DNA of 64,000 bases from Doryteuthis pealeii (taxonomy: Eukaryota; Mollusca; Cephalopoda; Myopsida; Loliginidae): contig CM042157.1 in NCBI GenBank assembly GCA_023376005.1, positions 63,119,587-63,183,586 on the forward strand, read 5' to 3'. The notes beneath the pieces were generated by a model, which was not told where the DNA came from, ran no database searches, and saw only the letters and a program-made list of their open reading frames with translations. The translations under genes were made by a program, and so were the position numbers. This document shows, one piece after another, positions 20,868-31,731 of this stretch (position 1 is the stretch's first letter; each line of letters opens with the position of its first letter).

Positions 20868-20990
20868 GTTGAATAACTCATGAATGTTGATATCTCATCA
20901 AATAAAGAAACCAAACCGCCTTGTTAGCTGGGTCTGCAGAATACGCCGACTGCACCTCTGCAGAGGGGTAAGAACCCACCCAATCCACCC
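20868..20990 (+). mobile_element. SINE tail abutting an L580 head fragment
   Basis: gaataactcatgaatgttga is an eroded LINE-like tail, followed by the L580 start gccttgttagctgggt and cgactgcacctctgcag. L580 breaks off near 20985. Confidence 0.6.
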
Positions 20991-21288
20991 ACCCAATGGA
21001 GCCAATAAACCAGACCCCCAAGGCATCCCAAATGGGGAAATACCAAAGGGATAACACACTTTTTGCACCGGTCACCGTATGAGCTTCGGTTTGTACATGG
21101 CTCCTCACATTTAGAAAAATCCTTGTGTCAGTCTGACCTGGTGAGAAGTCAGGAAAATAACTACCTTTAATTCCGGTCATGGAATCCTTATTTTTACATT
21201 TCTGTTGCGTAAAAACAGTACAGCCAATCAGATTGTGCTCTTACATCTGAGCCATGAGATAGCACATTAAGCTGGTATTTATACTTTT
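20991..21288. other. Unassigned segment
   Basis: No repeat match; open frames are short and featureless. Confidence 0.35.
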
Positions 21289-21289
21289 A

Positions 21290-22096
21290 CTAGCAGGACC
21301 TGTGGATATACCACAGTATGATAATTTAATTATTACAACTTGAGAGCTATTGCTAAATAGTTCAATATTTGTAAAAAGTATAATAATCTTGATTTAACTC
21401 TCACTCTTTTTTTTTCTTTCTTTCTTTCCTTTCTTCATGTTCAATTGCAACGGATTAGCACCATTGCTTCTGTGCGCTCACCACCTCACTCTATCCTTCT
21501 CCAACTCTCTTTTGGCAAGCCCCAACCCCTTTTTATCATATGGGTGCTAGAAGGCGGTGGCTGCGGGTCTACATGTCCTGGAATGACGTTAAACTCTATC
21601 TGATGGTGAGGTTCCAGTTCTGGAGGTTTGGGGAATGTGGAGCACCCCTTCATCACCATTGCTCCCTGGTCCACTCTGACCCGGAGTGGTAGTACCTGTT
21701 AGGGTCCCATCTATGGGTTAAATAGAAAATGTATTTATAAAAAAATTGTATTATCCATTAAGAATTGATTTATTTCAAAACTTTATCGGCATTAAATGAC
21801 CCACTGAGGTTTATATGCCGTAAAACAAACCAAACCAAACCAACTCTCTTTCTTTCTTATTATATTTTATTCTGTGTAGCATGTCCCCTTTTCTTCCCTT
21901 TCTTTATAATAAAAACAGAATGGTCCATTATTTAGCTGAGGTGTTGACATTCATAAGGAATAAGAATTTGGCGGATAAGCTAACCAGATAATCAAGATTT
22001 ACATTTTTGCATTTCATCTTGGATGATTTGGATTCTCATTTTTAACCAGAGATAATAACGGTCGTACAATAAGGAACACGAGTATTAATATATAGA
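21290..22096 (-). mobile_element. Hel-C Helitron with L580 insertion
   Basis: On the minus strand the element starts TC (22096-22095), flanked by A. It ends with the hairpin ctgtgg-tatat-ccacag, then gtcctgCTAG at 21293-21290, followed by T: the Helitron 3' signature with A/T target. Removing the L580 insert gives about 468 bp, matching 39569-40032 (464 bp). Non-autonomous. Confidence 0.8.
21513..21839 (+). mobile_element. 5'-truncated L580 inside Hel-C, 12-bp TSD
   Basis: ccaactctcttt occurs at 21501-21512 and 21840-21851. The insert starts in mid-element (tggcaagccccaacccc) and ends with the shared tail and (aaacc)n, so 5' truncation at insertion is evident. Confidence 0.9.
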
Positions 22097-22534
22097 TTAT
22101 CGTCGAGAAGTACATATACCCAGGTGGTCTGAATTCCAGCCAGGAAATACCCATTTCTACATCGCTATTGCCTATAAAATAGCATAATCTGTTATTTAAC
22201 AATCTTACAAGCTGATAAAAATGTAAAATGTTATCTGTTATTTAAATAACATATCACATTTTTCAGTCTGAGGTTGAGGGTGGATGCTATGGTGTGTATG
22301 TGCTGGTGGTGTATGGGGGCTCAAGGTTCTACGAGTTAGGCCTATTCTGTCTTTTGAGCATATATCTAACCTTATCTGTATACACATGTGCTGGCTTGCC
22401 GTTGAAGGGCCCTTTATACAGCCACATCTATTTTTCTCGCCCCCCTCTCATTTCTATCTGTCTCCCCAAGTCCGTTCTTATGTTTTTTATTTATTTATTT
22501 AAATGAAAATAGCTTACTCAATGGACTAGAAAAC
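22097..22534. other. Unassigned spacer
   Basis: Contains a short tandem phrase around ttatctgttatttaa (22180-22250). No family match. Confidence 0.35.
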
Positions 22535-22582
22535 TTCTTCGGCATAAAATAACCCAACAAGGGTTGACATACCGTAAAATGT

Positions 22583-23060
22583 GGCTAACTTCTGATATAG
22601 GTCGGAAAATTAAAATGGAAAGTCCCAATGACAGTTTAACTACAGTCTGTGAATTAACGCGAATTCAGTTACGGTTTTAGGGGATTAAGGTTGTTTTTAA
22701 TTACGTATTGCTTAAAAAAATAAGCAACAAAAAACCCAAATTGCTACACATTTAATTAACCATTGAAATTAATTATTGAATCTATTATTGAGACAGTTGT
22801 TTGTGTTAGTATTGCAATGTATAATTTCAATTAAACTTAGTTTAAATATTTTTCAACATTAAATGTATAGTAATTTGGTTAATTTGTTGTTTTTTTTTGT
22901 GTTTATTTTTTTAAAGCAATACGTAATTAAAAACAACCTTAATCCCTAAAACCGTAACCCAATTCGCAAAATGTTAATTCATAGACTGTAGTTAAACTGT
23001 CATTGGGTATCACCCAAAAACTTTCCGTTTTAATTTTCCGACCTTTATCAGAAGTCAGCC
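22583..23060. mobile_element. GG-MITE with ~150-bp inverted arms
   Basis: ggctaacttctgatataggt and acctttatcagaagtcagcc are the ends; arms continue through ggttttaggggattaagg / ccttaatccctaaaacc. It sits in a SINE tail (gacataccgtaaaa at 22567), and cgtaaaat recurs at 22573-22580 and 23061-23068, with two extra bases on the left. Confidence 0.75.
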
Positions 23061-23124
23061 CGTAAAATCAACAACCAACAGGTGCATATTTTAATAAACG
23101 TCATTTTCCTCGTGAAATTAGTTT

Positions 23125-23352
23125 GGTATCTTTGTTTAATGGCATATCAACATTCGTGGGTTATTTAATACCAAAGTCATCCTTGAAGAACAGTAGTAGT
23201 ACTATTTAACCCATAGCTGGGAAGATGAGGCTGTTCATACATTTTCCAAGGGTATTGGTTCAAAAGTGGATGTAATAGCATGAATAGAGTTCGAACTTGT
23301 TTACTATGATGTCACAGTCCAGCCCTTTAGCCACTACACCACGGGGACTCCA
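23125..23352 (-). mobile_element. tS5 SINE, full length, reverse
   Basis: The minus strand reads box A tggtgtagtggctaaagg, box B agttcgaactc, body ccaatacccttgg-like, agctatgggttaaatagt, tactactgttcttcaagg, then the shared tail ggtattaaataacccacg and gttgatatgccattaaac. Confidence 0.8.
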
Positions 23353-23489
23353 CCTCCCCCCGTGAAATTAGGCTAGCCATTCAGTGAGGGCCGTACGTGG
23401 ACTGCCGCCTGCAGTTTGCCTATAGACTTGCTTTAAAAAAAAAAAAAACTTTTCAAAAGCGTCTCTAAATATATACATCGGTTTCAACA

Positions 23490-23855
23490 TCTCCATTAAT
23501 AATGGAGATTCGCTTCCGGTTTTTGTCTGTAACAAAAACTACGCCACTGCTTACGTCACATTACCCAAAATCGTCATAACATAGAATAAATACACTCAAA
23601 ATTTGAACATGCAACATTAGACAGTCCTCATTGTATTTTAAAACAAATTTTTAATAAATACATAACTGGTATTATATATCTATATATAGTTTTATTTTAA
23701 TACATATTTAAAGTTTACATTTCGAATTGTTTTATTTTTTAATCCTTTAATGAATTTGGTGATTTTACTTACTTAGAGTACAAACTCGCTGACATTGAAT
23801 TTTTTACTCCCACCCCTCAGGCAATATGTTTCAAAAATCTATTTTTACATCGAAG
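23490..23855 (+). mobile_element. Hel-B Helitron, 3'-truncated
   Basis: 5' TCtccattaataatggagat after A (23489), then ttcgcttccggtttttgtct and the Hel-B body (gaatttggtgattttactt, ctgacattgaattttttac). The 3' hairpin is missing. Confidence 0.7.
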
Positions 23856-24230
23856 TGTTTTTTATTTTGCTAGTTTAAAAAATGAAAGAACGTTTATCAA
23901 AACAGAATACAATAGATAAATAAATAAAATGAAATCATGTTCTGATGAATTGATAGCAGCTAACAAATCGATTATCTCTTTATAAAAAATATACTTATTT
24001 TTACTTTTAGTAAATGTAAAATTTAGTGTTACTTTGTTGCCAAAAAAAAAACCCGATGACATCTGATCTTGTTAAACCCTTATAATAAGAAGAACCATGT
24101 TTGTGCTTTGGTTTTTGTTCTTTTGTAACTCAGATGAAAGAAGAAGGGGGGATGGGGGGGGGGCATTGGTATCATTGCGCACTACACACTTATAAGGCTG
24201 CACTTTATTGATCAGTTAATTTACCTCACT
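23856..24230. other. Unassigned spacer
   Basis: AT-rich with a G-run at 24146-24163. No feature supported. Confidence 0.35.
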
Positions 24231-24371
24231 TTGATCTATCACACGAACCCCCCCCCCCACACACACACACACCCGGGCTCCGGGAACACAAGTGTTTTGA
24301 TCCTGAATTTTGTTTTTTCTTTTACATTTTCAGTCTTTTCATATATCGTTACCTTTTCGTTTTTCTTTCAT

Positions 24372-24407
<36 letters not shown>

Positions 24408-24593
24408 TTCTCCCTCTCTCTCCTTTTTTTTCGCCTTTCTTTTCTCTCTCTCCCTTTTTTTCGCCTTTCTTTTCTCTCTCTCCCTTTTTTCGCCTTTCTT
24501 TTTCTCTCTCTCTCTCTTTTTCGTCTTTCTTTTCTCTCTCTCTCTTTTTCGTCTTTCTTTTCTCTCTCTCTCTTTCCCTCTTTTTCTTTCTTC
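24231..24593. repeat. C-run, (CA)n and pyrimidine-rich minisatellite
   Basis: 24250-24271 is C-run plus (ca)n. 24370-24590 is almost all C/T with repeats of ttttcgcctttcttttctct (period about 50 bp). Three plus-strand frames are open because A and G are scarce. Confidence 0.9.
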
Positions 24594-24594
24594 T

Positions 24595-24815
24595 TGTGGA
24601 GGTTTGGAGAATGCGGAGCACCCCTTCATCACCATTGCACCCTGGTCCACTCTGACCCGGGGTGGTAGTACCTGTTGGGGTCCCATCTATGGGTTAAATA
24701 GAAAAATGTGTTTATAAAAATATTGAGTATCCATTTAAGAATGAAGACATTATCGGCATTAGATGACCCACTGAGGTTAATATGCTGTAAAACCAAACAA
24801 ACCAAACAAAACCCT
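24595..24815 (+). mobile_element. L580, 3' half
   Basis: ggaggtttggagaatgcgg through ggtggtagtacctgttggg to the shared tail ggcattagatgacccactga. Confidence 0.75.
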
Positions 24816-25288
24816 GGGGAAGAGGACAATTTGTCTGATAATCAGGACCACTGATTAGTAGATTTCTAATTATTGTGATATTAAACTTTGTACAAGCTAA
24901 AACCCAAGATAGAAAGACTGGGGAATATGGAATGCCATTCTTAAAATACGGTAAATACCGTATATACACACAGATAGATCCCACCCCTAATTTGTGGTTG
25001 TCAAAGTGGGTATTTGCAGTTGACCCGCAGATAGGCCACATTATAATCTGGCTAGTTACACAACCTATTCTTACATAAAACTTATAAAATATTCACTTTT
25101 TGTTTCAAGATTTTGCTTACAAATATTAAATCTAGAACACTTTACCATAGACTGTGATGTATAATGCAAACATATAAATAAGGGTTGTATTTCTTAGTAC
25201 TATAATTGTAAATGAGACTGGATAAAAAGGTGATGTGAATACCTAGCAGCATCAGGTCAGTTTAAAGCAATGAGTCAGTAGGAATCTT

Positions 25289-25323
<35 letters not shown>

Positions 25324-25850
25324 CGTAAATGAGCCTGGCTGTTACGCTTTTTTACGTAACAGTCAACTCAAACAGGGATCTTTGATGTATATATTTTGTG
25401 TATACGAAAGTCTTCAAATGCATATTGTACGCATTTTGTGTCATTGCAATCACTGATTGGACGAACTCATAAGTGACGTTCTCTTGTGGACACCTACATA
25501 TGAACACTCCAGCAAAAAGCTTTCATCAACCATCTCTGTGTGGATTCTGGATGCCGTGCGGAGGACCGATGATCGATATGGATGAGTGGAGAGAGAGAAT
25601 GGAGGATGAAAGTAATGGGAATCCGTATTCTAAAATAACGCTACCAAATTGTTACCCTCATTATCAACTTTTTAGGGTGAAGGGGGGTGTCACACTGAAA
25701 GTTCATCATGACCCCTACCCACTCCGGTCATCGTATATACATTCTTTTTGGGCACTGTGGGTGGGTCTTAGGGCGTCAGGGGTAAACTTTGGCGACAGAT
25801 TCAAACTATTGGGATTAGTTTGAGACCGATACTGTTGGGGATGGGTAATA
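24816..25850. other. Unassigned 1-kb stretch with one orphan open frame
   Basis: Holds a short (TA)n at 25291-25321 and a hairpin gttacg..cgtaac near 25340-25365. An open frame at 25473-25823 (116 aa, ATG start) contains DMDEWRERMEDES, faintly like the last part of some LINE ORF2 proteins, but it has no supporting motif. I do not call it a gene. Confidence 0.35.
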
Positions 25851-25859
25851 ACATTTTGA

Positions 25860-26053
25860 GGTTATTTCCTATAAGTCTAACATAAACAAAGGGAACCACT
25901 CTTGACTGATAAATTATTTATTTATTTATTGATCTACTAGAAAAAAAAGACTGAGTTAGAGTTAGAGTTTAGGGTTAGTTTAATGGGAAAATAAATAATT
26001 TATAGGTCAAGAATGGTTCCCCTTTGTTTATGTTAGACTTGTAGGAAATAGCC
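25860..26053. mobile_element. GG-MITE with perfect 8-bp TSD
   Basis: cattttga at 25852-25859 and 26054-26061. The ends ggttatttcctataagtcta and tagacttgtaggaaatagcc pair, with arms of about 60 bp (cataaacaaagggaacc / ggttcccctttgtttatg). The core shares the gttagggtt-type motif with 16405-16550. Confidence 0.9.
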
Positions 26054-26453
26054 CATTTTGAAATATGGTGGAAAGGATTGACCCCCCCCCCCAAAAAATA
26101 GAACTATTTTTAGTAAGAACGGCTGTCACATAGGGGGTGGGGTTTCTAAGTGAGGAGGACAGCATAAGCACGCGCCCTTCTCTACAAACAACACTAGGCA
26201 TGTTGTTACCTGGTTTAAAGTCTTCTGTAGTAACTACAGTATCACGTGTGAAGTAGACCTTCCCTTATAGGTAAGTAGTTCAAGTGGCGAAATAAAAATC
26301 GGCTCGGGGGGTGGGGGAGAATAAAGGTGGTGGTGGTGGTGGATCAGGAACTACCTGTGATTTGAATAGAGTCAAGGGAGGGAGGGGAGGTGATATAGAG
26401 TCGATAGGACAGCAAAGGAGATGAAAATGGGTTTATCTTACTCTTTTTTTCAT

Positions 26454-26554
<101 letters not shown>

Positions 26555-26574
26555 CAGCAATAAAAAACGTTTGT

Positions 26575-26624
26575 GACAACCTCCTGAAGAACCATTCGGG
26601 TGAAACCTAGGTAGATAGTGTCTG
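26575..26624 (+). ncRNA. Hammerhead ribozyme, core intact
   Basis: Core ctgaaga (26584-26590), stem II acc-attcg-ggt, then gaa and the palindromic stem III acctaggt (26605-26612), A17 at 26613, stem I' from 26614. Stem I pairs TC with GA, then after an internal loop GACA with TGTC. Predicted self-cleavage is after A26613. Same family as 52798-52852. gactcatgtaggtcc follows in both. Confidence 0.7.
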
Positions 26625-26929
26625 ACTCATGTAGGTCCTTATAATCATGCTCTACTTAATGTATTGAGCACTTTTTACATATACAACTTAGAAAACTCCC
26701 CCGGTGTTTTTTTTCTTCTTTTGGCCACTACATACGATACTGATGATTATTTTCAGAAAGTACGGATGTGCCGGTCTTTTCTTTTTTAAAAAAAATTCCC
26801 CAGATGTCAATTTTAAATTTTATTTTTATTTTGAAATACTGAATTACCTGGGGGTTTTTCTACACCGGTAGAGTTTAGAAGTAATATGTGTATATATATA
26901 TATATATAGACTCTCTCGTCGATTTTCGA

Positions 26930-27271
26930 CGCATGAGTGTTCATCTAGTGAACAACCAACACAGTGATTTGTTTATAGTGGTGAAGGCTTGTGTAGGACC
27001 ATTCCACACTTTTTGGCACAGTCGATAGGAAAGAATTGGTGCATCAAGGAATGCCACGAACCCAATCAACGACCGACCTCAGGAATTTTGAATTCAGAGT
27101 TATCCCTCTCCTAGACTGGTTACCTACCCAAGGTTAGAGAACCCAGTCTGCCCTACTATTTAACCCATAGCTGGAGGGAGAATATATGGATTCATACCTT
27201 TCCCAAGGGTATTAGCGCTATGTGAAATGCCAACAGCTTCGTCTAGGAATTGAACTCGAACCGATGAGTCC

Positions 27272-27275
<4 letters not shown>
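26930..27275 (-). mobile_element. tS2 SINE, long-tail subfamily, reverse
   Basis: Plus strand: gtggtgaaggcttgtgtagg, aattggtgcatcaagg, tgaattcagagttatccctc, ctgccctactatttaaccc, cctttcccaagggtattagc. It shares the tS2 body with 10622-10920 but has a different 3' end (bordering 26930-27090), also found at 63003-63400. Confidence 0.75.

Positions 27276-27277
<2 letters not shown>

Positions 27278-27319
<42 letters not shown>
27278..27319. repeat. (TA)n
   Basis: About 21 units directly before Helitron 27325-27976. Confidence 0.97.
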
Positions 27320-27321
<2 letters not shown>

Positions 27322-27324
27322 TAA

Positions 27325-27976
27325 TCTTATTATAATGGAGATTGTGTGTTTTTCTGTCTGTAACCGAAACTATATTCCTACTCAAGTCACAATTCTCTTA
27401 GTTATAGACATCACATTCTCCCTGATTTTATTTTTATTTAACCTCAATTATTAATAAAATTGTCATACATTATTAATACTGTTAACTATGTCTACATATT
27501 GAAAACATGCAATTATATTTATATATACAACAAAATAGCGGTTTACAGTGTGAACGGAAAGGCTAATTTGCATATTAATATTAAAAAATCGAATTTAATA
27601 AATATGTGCTTAGTATTATTGATTTCTAACTGTTTGGTTTTATTTTAATGAATATAAGCAAAACTCTCTTCAATGAATCTTAAATGAAATCCATTAACAA
27701 GATAAAATAACTCATTTTATTCTTTACTTCCTCTTATAACTAAATACTTAAATTAGAAAAAATAACAATGAAAGACGAGAGTGATGGAAGAGTAAGTTTC
27801 AGTTGTTCCATTTGTTATTATACTCCCTCTGTTTCAAATCTTTTATTATACTCCCTCTGTTTCAAATCTTTTTATCTGTATTCTTATTTAGTTTCATTAG
27901 CCTTTCTAATTTAATACAATATTTTATTACATTAAAACTTAAATACTTGCACCCGGAGGGTGCATATATTTGCTAG
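27325..27976 (+). mobile_element. Hel-A non-autonomous Helitron, complete
   Basis: 652 bp. Starts TCttattataatggagatt after A (27324). Ends with the hairpin gcaccc-gga-gggtgc, then atatatttgCTAG (27973-27976), followed by T. That is the full Helitron signature: 5' TC, 3' hairpin about 10 bp before CTAG, A/T target. No Rep/helicase frame, so it would need an autonomous partner. Confidence 0.9.
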
Positions 27977-28380
27977 TATATATAAAGATGTTTTCCAGTT
28001 TTAAATGTGTTTTTACTTGCAAAAAGTTCTTGTTAATTGTATAAAAAGCAATAAGCGTTTCACTCTCTCAACATCTTTTTAACAATGAAACAATTGATGT
28101 TATTACTACGCTACTGGCTATCAGGTAATCAGCTAGTATTTGCTCAACAGGTAGAACTGGTTGAACACCTGTACATATTGTAACTTGAAAGTCACGGATG
28201 TTATTATTTAACGGATGCATGAAAAATGTAAAAAAACAATTTTCTTTGAATATTAATAATATTTTTTATTTGTTATTCAACTTTTCCAATGTTTTAATGA
28301 CGTGTTTTATTCATTATTCAAGTAAACTGTAAATCAGTTGTATTACATTTGGAAAATTCTTTAATATCGTAGTCTCCCGA
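27977..28380. other. Unassigned AT-rich spacer
   Basis: No family match and no coding signal. Confidence 0.35.
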
Positions 28381-28399
28381 TTTCTATATTTACTTATAT

Positions 28400-28423
28400 A
28401 GACCCTCTCTCTCTCTATCTATG

Positions 28424-28496
<73 letters not shown>
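28400..28496. repeat. (CTAT)n(TA)n microsatellite
   Basis: About 12 ctat units lead into about 18 ta units, ending at the hammerhead-bearing palindrome. Confidence 0.95.
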
Positions 28497-28498
<2 letters not shown>

Positions 28499-28499
<1 letters not shown>

Positions 28500-28678
28500 G
28501 TATTAATTTGAAAGCAATTACAATGCCAGTAAAAAATAAAATGAAAACAAAAAGATGTTATTTTTTGTCCTATCGATTTCAAAGTAAAACTTTATCTTCA
28601 GAGACGATTTTCGGAAATGTTTTTGTTTTTATTTTATTTTTTACTTGCATTGTAATTGCTTTCAAATTAATACATTAT
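28499..28678. mobile_element. Palindromic (TA)n-flanked element enclosing a hammerhead
   Basis: Arms 28499-28556 and 28618-28678 are inverted copies (atgtattaatttgaaagcaa / ttgctttcaaattaatacat, then aaaaataaaatgaaaac / gtttttattttattttt). (TA)n lies on both sides and the minus-strand hammerhead 28567-28605 lies in the loop. Confidence 0.75.
28567..28605 (-). ncRNA. Hammerhead ribozyme motif in palindrome loop
   Basis: Minus strand: stem I gtct, core ctgaaga, T, stem II aaagt-ttt-acttt, gaa, stem III atcgat (palindrome), A17, stem I' ggac (one wobble). There is one extra base between the core and stem II, which could lower activity. Confidence 0.55.
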
Positions 28679-28715
28679 AACATACTTAACAATGCTTCAA
28701 GTAAATTACCAATTA

Positions 28716-28720
<5 letters not shown>

Positions 28721-28767
<47 letters not shown>

Positions 28768-29095
28768 GATTTATCAATTATATTGAGCACTCTTTATTTA
28801 TGAATAATGATTTATCAATTATATTGAGCACTCTTTATTTATGAATAATGATTTATCAATTATATTGAGCACTCTTTATTTATGAATAATGATTTATCAA
28901 TTATATTGAGCACTCTTTATTTATGAATAATGATTTATCAATTATATTGAGCACTCTTTATTTATGAATAATGATCTATCAATTATATTGAGCACTCTTT
29001 ATTTATGAATATAGCAAACTATATATATATATAATGATTTATCAATTATATTGAACCCTCTTTATTTATGAATATAGCAAACTAATATATATATA
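28721..29095. repeat. (TA)n plus 41-bp tandem repeat (seven units)
   Basis: Units start at 28765, 28806, 28847, 28888, 28929 and 28970 (exact 41-bp steps), then 29033 after an inserted tagcaaacta(ta)n. Unit: aatgatttatcaattatatt, gagcactctttatttatg. Confidence 0.95.
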
Positions 29096-29147
29096 TAAAT
29101 GTAATGTAATGTAATAAAAAGGGTCCGCAAAGTAGTTTGAATTGTTT

Positions 29148-29212
29148 TCTATTTATTTCAGTCAACGCGACATGTTTCAGATTTAAAATTATCTTCATCT
29201 GAAATAAATCTT
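29148..29212 (-). ncRNA. Hammerhead relic with deleted core
   Basis: Minus strand keeps stem II (gat..atc), gaa, stem III acatgt and C17. The outer stem tttatttcag pairs with ctgaaataaa. The core reads cagatga and the 5' stem I strand is missing about ten bases, consistent with a deletion. Confidence 0.45.
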
Positions 29213-29251
29213 ATTATAAAATATTTACTTTTCTCTCGTTGTGCGTGTGTG

Positions 29252-29259
<8 letters not shown>

Positions 29260-29302
<43 letters not shown>

Positions 29303-29313
29303 ATATATATATA
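29260..29313. repeat. (TA)n, interrupted
   Basis: Two ta tracts separated by tta. Confidence 0.95.
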
Positions 29314-29599
29314 ATCCAAAAGTCCAGAGAAGAAATCTTCCTTACGACATAGGAGTCTTTTAAACAACCTGTCGCAGTTTGAGAGTTGTTAGTCACAGAA
29401 CAGATTTATAAGTAAAGAAATAACAAAAGACTTAGAGATTTTGCTTATATATATATATATATATATATATACACAATATTTTCAAGTATGAAATAAAATA
29501 AAAACGGGATAAAAACTCACGACTCTGAGTTTCATGTAACCGATCCCCAGGTGAGCCAGTATCGAAACGTCGGAAGTCTGTCAAAATTCAACAGACTTA

Positions 29600-29714
29600 T
29601 TCTATTTTCTTGTCGAGCATCTTGTCATATTACTCTGCATTTTTGTGGATAGAGCACTGTATTTTACTGATTTAAAAAGTATTTTACCTTTAAATCTTAA
29701 CCACACACACACTA

Positions 29715-29765
<51 letters not shown>

Positions 29766-30490
29766 GCTTCTTGTAAGTTGTAATAAGTCTTTGTTTCCCT
29801 CCATGTAACCCCCGGGGATTGAGCCCTGTAATTATTCCGACAAGCAAATGCCTCATAAAAATTAGCAATTCTTTTTATCCTAAATGATCGTAGTGCTTTA
29901 GTTAAAAAAAAAGAAAGAATAACCCCTATTTTATGTATCACCTTCCACCTCCACCCCTTTTTTCCACTCTCCCCTTCCTCCCACTCTCTTCCCTTCCTTT
30001 CTCTCTCTCCCCCTTCCTCCTCATCATCTTCATCGCCGTCGTAGTCGTCGTGTTTATTAGCTTCCTCCCTCGTCGCAAGACGCTATTCTAAAAACCTGTG
30101 AAAACAAAAATGGGAATTATGGAGGAATATAACATACATTTTTTATTTATTTCTCTCCAGTTAGAGGTGCCTTATTTTTTGTTTATTTCTGGATCGTCTC
30201 GCTTATACATCGACTTACACATGTGAATAGGAAGAAAAAAGAAAGAAAAGATAAAGCTTTGTGTATGTGATAGTGAGGAGGGCAAAGAGAAGAACAAGTA
30301 TTGTGTATCTTTTAGTTTCTGTCTAGTCTATATTGTCAGGTAGGACGAGTTGTCAGCTGTTTGTCGTCGTTCATTTTCACTGTGAGTTATGGCAGTACGT
30401 TTCTTCGTCTTAAGGGGGCCACACCTTTTTGTGCTACCACCAGTCAGCTGCTCTAGACGTACAAACGTGAAATAATAGATATCTAGCAAC
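29600..30490. other. Mostly unassigned; (TA)n and pyrimidine patch
   Basis: (TA)n at 29717-29762 and a C/T-rich patch at 29945-30025. No gene-like frame. 30040-30480 is of ordinary complexity with no family match. Confidence 0.4.
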
Positions 30491-30497
30491 AATCGTA

Positions 30498-30540
<43 letters not shown>
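30498..30540. repeat. (TA)n
   Basis: About 20 units with one break. Confidence 0.95.
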
Positions 30541-30544
<4 letters not shown>

Positions 30545-30635
30545 GAAAAGACTTAAATATTAGTCCTATAGATATTGGCATTTTTCATTATGACTTTTCT
30601 ATATTCTTTTAGATGTTTTACAATTGTTATATATA

Positions 30636-31220
30636 CTAAAAAAAAAAAAAAAAAAAACACCCTCCGGGCGGTGTAAAAATTAATTTTTAAAAGATATTTT
30701 CTTGGGGTAAGTGGGAGTTAAAAAATTCAATCTCAGAGGGTTTGTATCATAAGTAAGTAAAATCATCAAATTTATTAAATGAATAATACAATTTGAAAGA
30801 GAAACTTAGCTCTGTCCCCCTCAAATAAAATGTTGCGTGCATCTATTAATTGTTAATTAAATAATTGTTAATTAAATATTTATTTTGAATATTTTACTCA
30901 AAATCGTTGGTATTTATTTATTTGTAAACTTTTTAGTTAAGCTCTTGATACTGAAAAAAATGACTATTTCATGTTTATAGATAATTTTCTCGTAAAACTC
31001 TAACACAGTAGATAAGTTTACATATATATCAAAATAGAACAAACTATATTTGTATTTATACATGTATTTCTCAAAACTTGTTTAAAAAACAAACATAAGG
31101 ACCGTCTAAGGTGGCGTATTCGAATTTTGAATGTATATACAAGGTTGTTCTTTATTCTATATATTGATGATTTTGGGTAATGTGACGTAGTTTCGGTTAC
31201 AAATTAAGACCGAATCTCCA

Positions 31221-31226
<6 letters not shown>
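30636..31226 (-). mobile_element. Hel-B Helitron
   Basis: On the minus strand: 5' region attaataatggagattcgg, Hel-B body, and the 3' hairpin area caccgcccggagggtg followed by a T-run and TTAG (30639-30636), then T. The 5' boundary merges with (TA)n so its TC is not certain. Confidence 0.7.

Positions 31227-31270
<44 letters not shown>
31226..31270. repeat. (TA)n
   Basis: About 22 units. A second block follows at 31359-31390. Confidence 0.95.
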
Positions 31271-31273
<3 letters not shown>

Positions 31274-31356
31274 ATCATAAGTGGTCACAGTAATTAGTCC
31301 CTTCAAGAAATCAGAATGTTTGTCAATAATTGTTGTTTAATATTTTTTTCCAAAAA

Positions 31357-31393
<37 letters not shown>

Positions 31394-31397
31394 GGTA

Positions 31398-31443
31398 AAC
31401 TATAGACACGTGTTTCGAGGTATCACCTCTCATCAGTATAGTT
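31398..31443 (-). ncRNA. Hammerhead ribozyme, canonical and fully paired
   Basis: Minus strand, 46 nt: stem I aactata / tatagtt (7 bp, perfect), core ctgatga, stem II gaggt-gat-acctc (5 bp), gaa, stem III acacgtgt (palindromic), cleavage triplet GTC with C17 at 31405. All invariant core positions match. A palindromic stem III without loop usually needs a dimer to cleave well. Eight bases from a (TA)n block. Confidence 0.85.
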
Positions 31444-31518
31444 ATACGATATTTAGCAGAAGTAAATACACAGCGATGTGTTTTATGATATGGCTTTTTT
31501 TTTAGCCGACAATTTTTG

Positions 31519-31731
31519 GGAGAATATGTGCTTAATTGAAGTCGTACCTAATTTTGAAAGTTAATTAATTAATAATTAATGAATTAGGCGGGCATACTTA
31601 TTTAAATGTAAGGCTAAACATTTTCTCGATTTGTTTAGCCTTACATTTAAATAGGTATGCCCGCCTAATTCATTAATTATTAATTAATTAACTTTCAAAT
31701 TTAGGTACGACTTCAATTAAACACATATTCT

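Noticed and set aside
25473..25823. 116-codon frame with DMDEWRERMED, faintly LINE-like
   Set aside because: No RT, RNase H or knuckle motif and no continuation upstream; similarity too weak to call.
29520..29600. gccagtatcgaaacgtcgga as a further hammerhead
   Set aside because: GAAACGTC is present, but the CUGANGA core reads caggtga and neither stem I nor stem II pairs convincingly; at best a relic.
30000..30060. Possible exon in the pyrimidine-rich patch with catcgccgtcgtagtcgtcg
   Set aside because: No sustained open frame, splice-site pair or motif.
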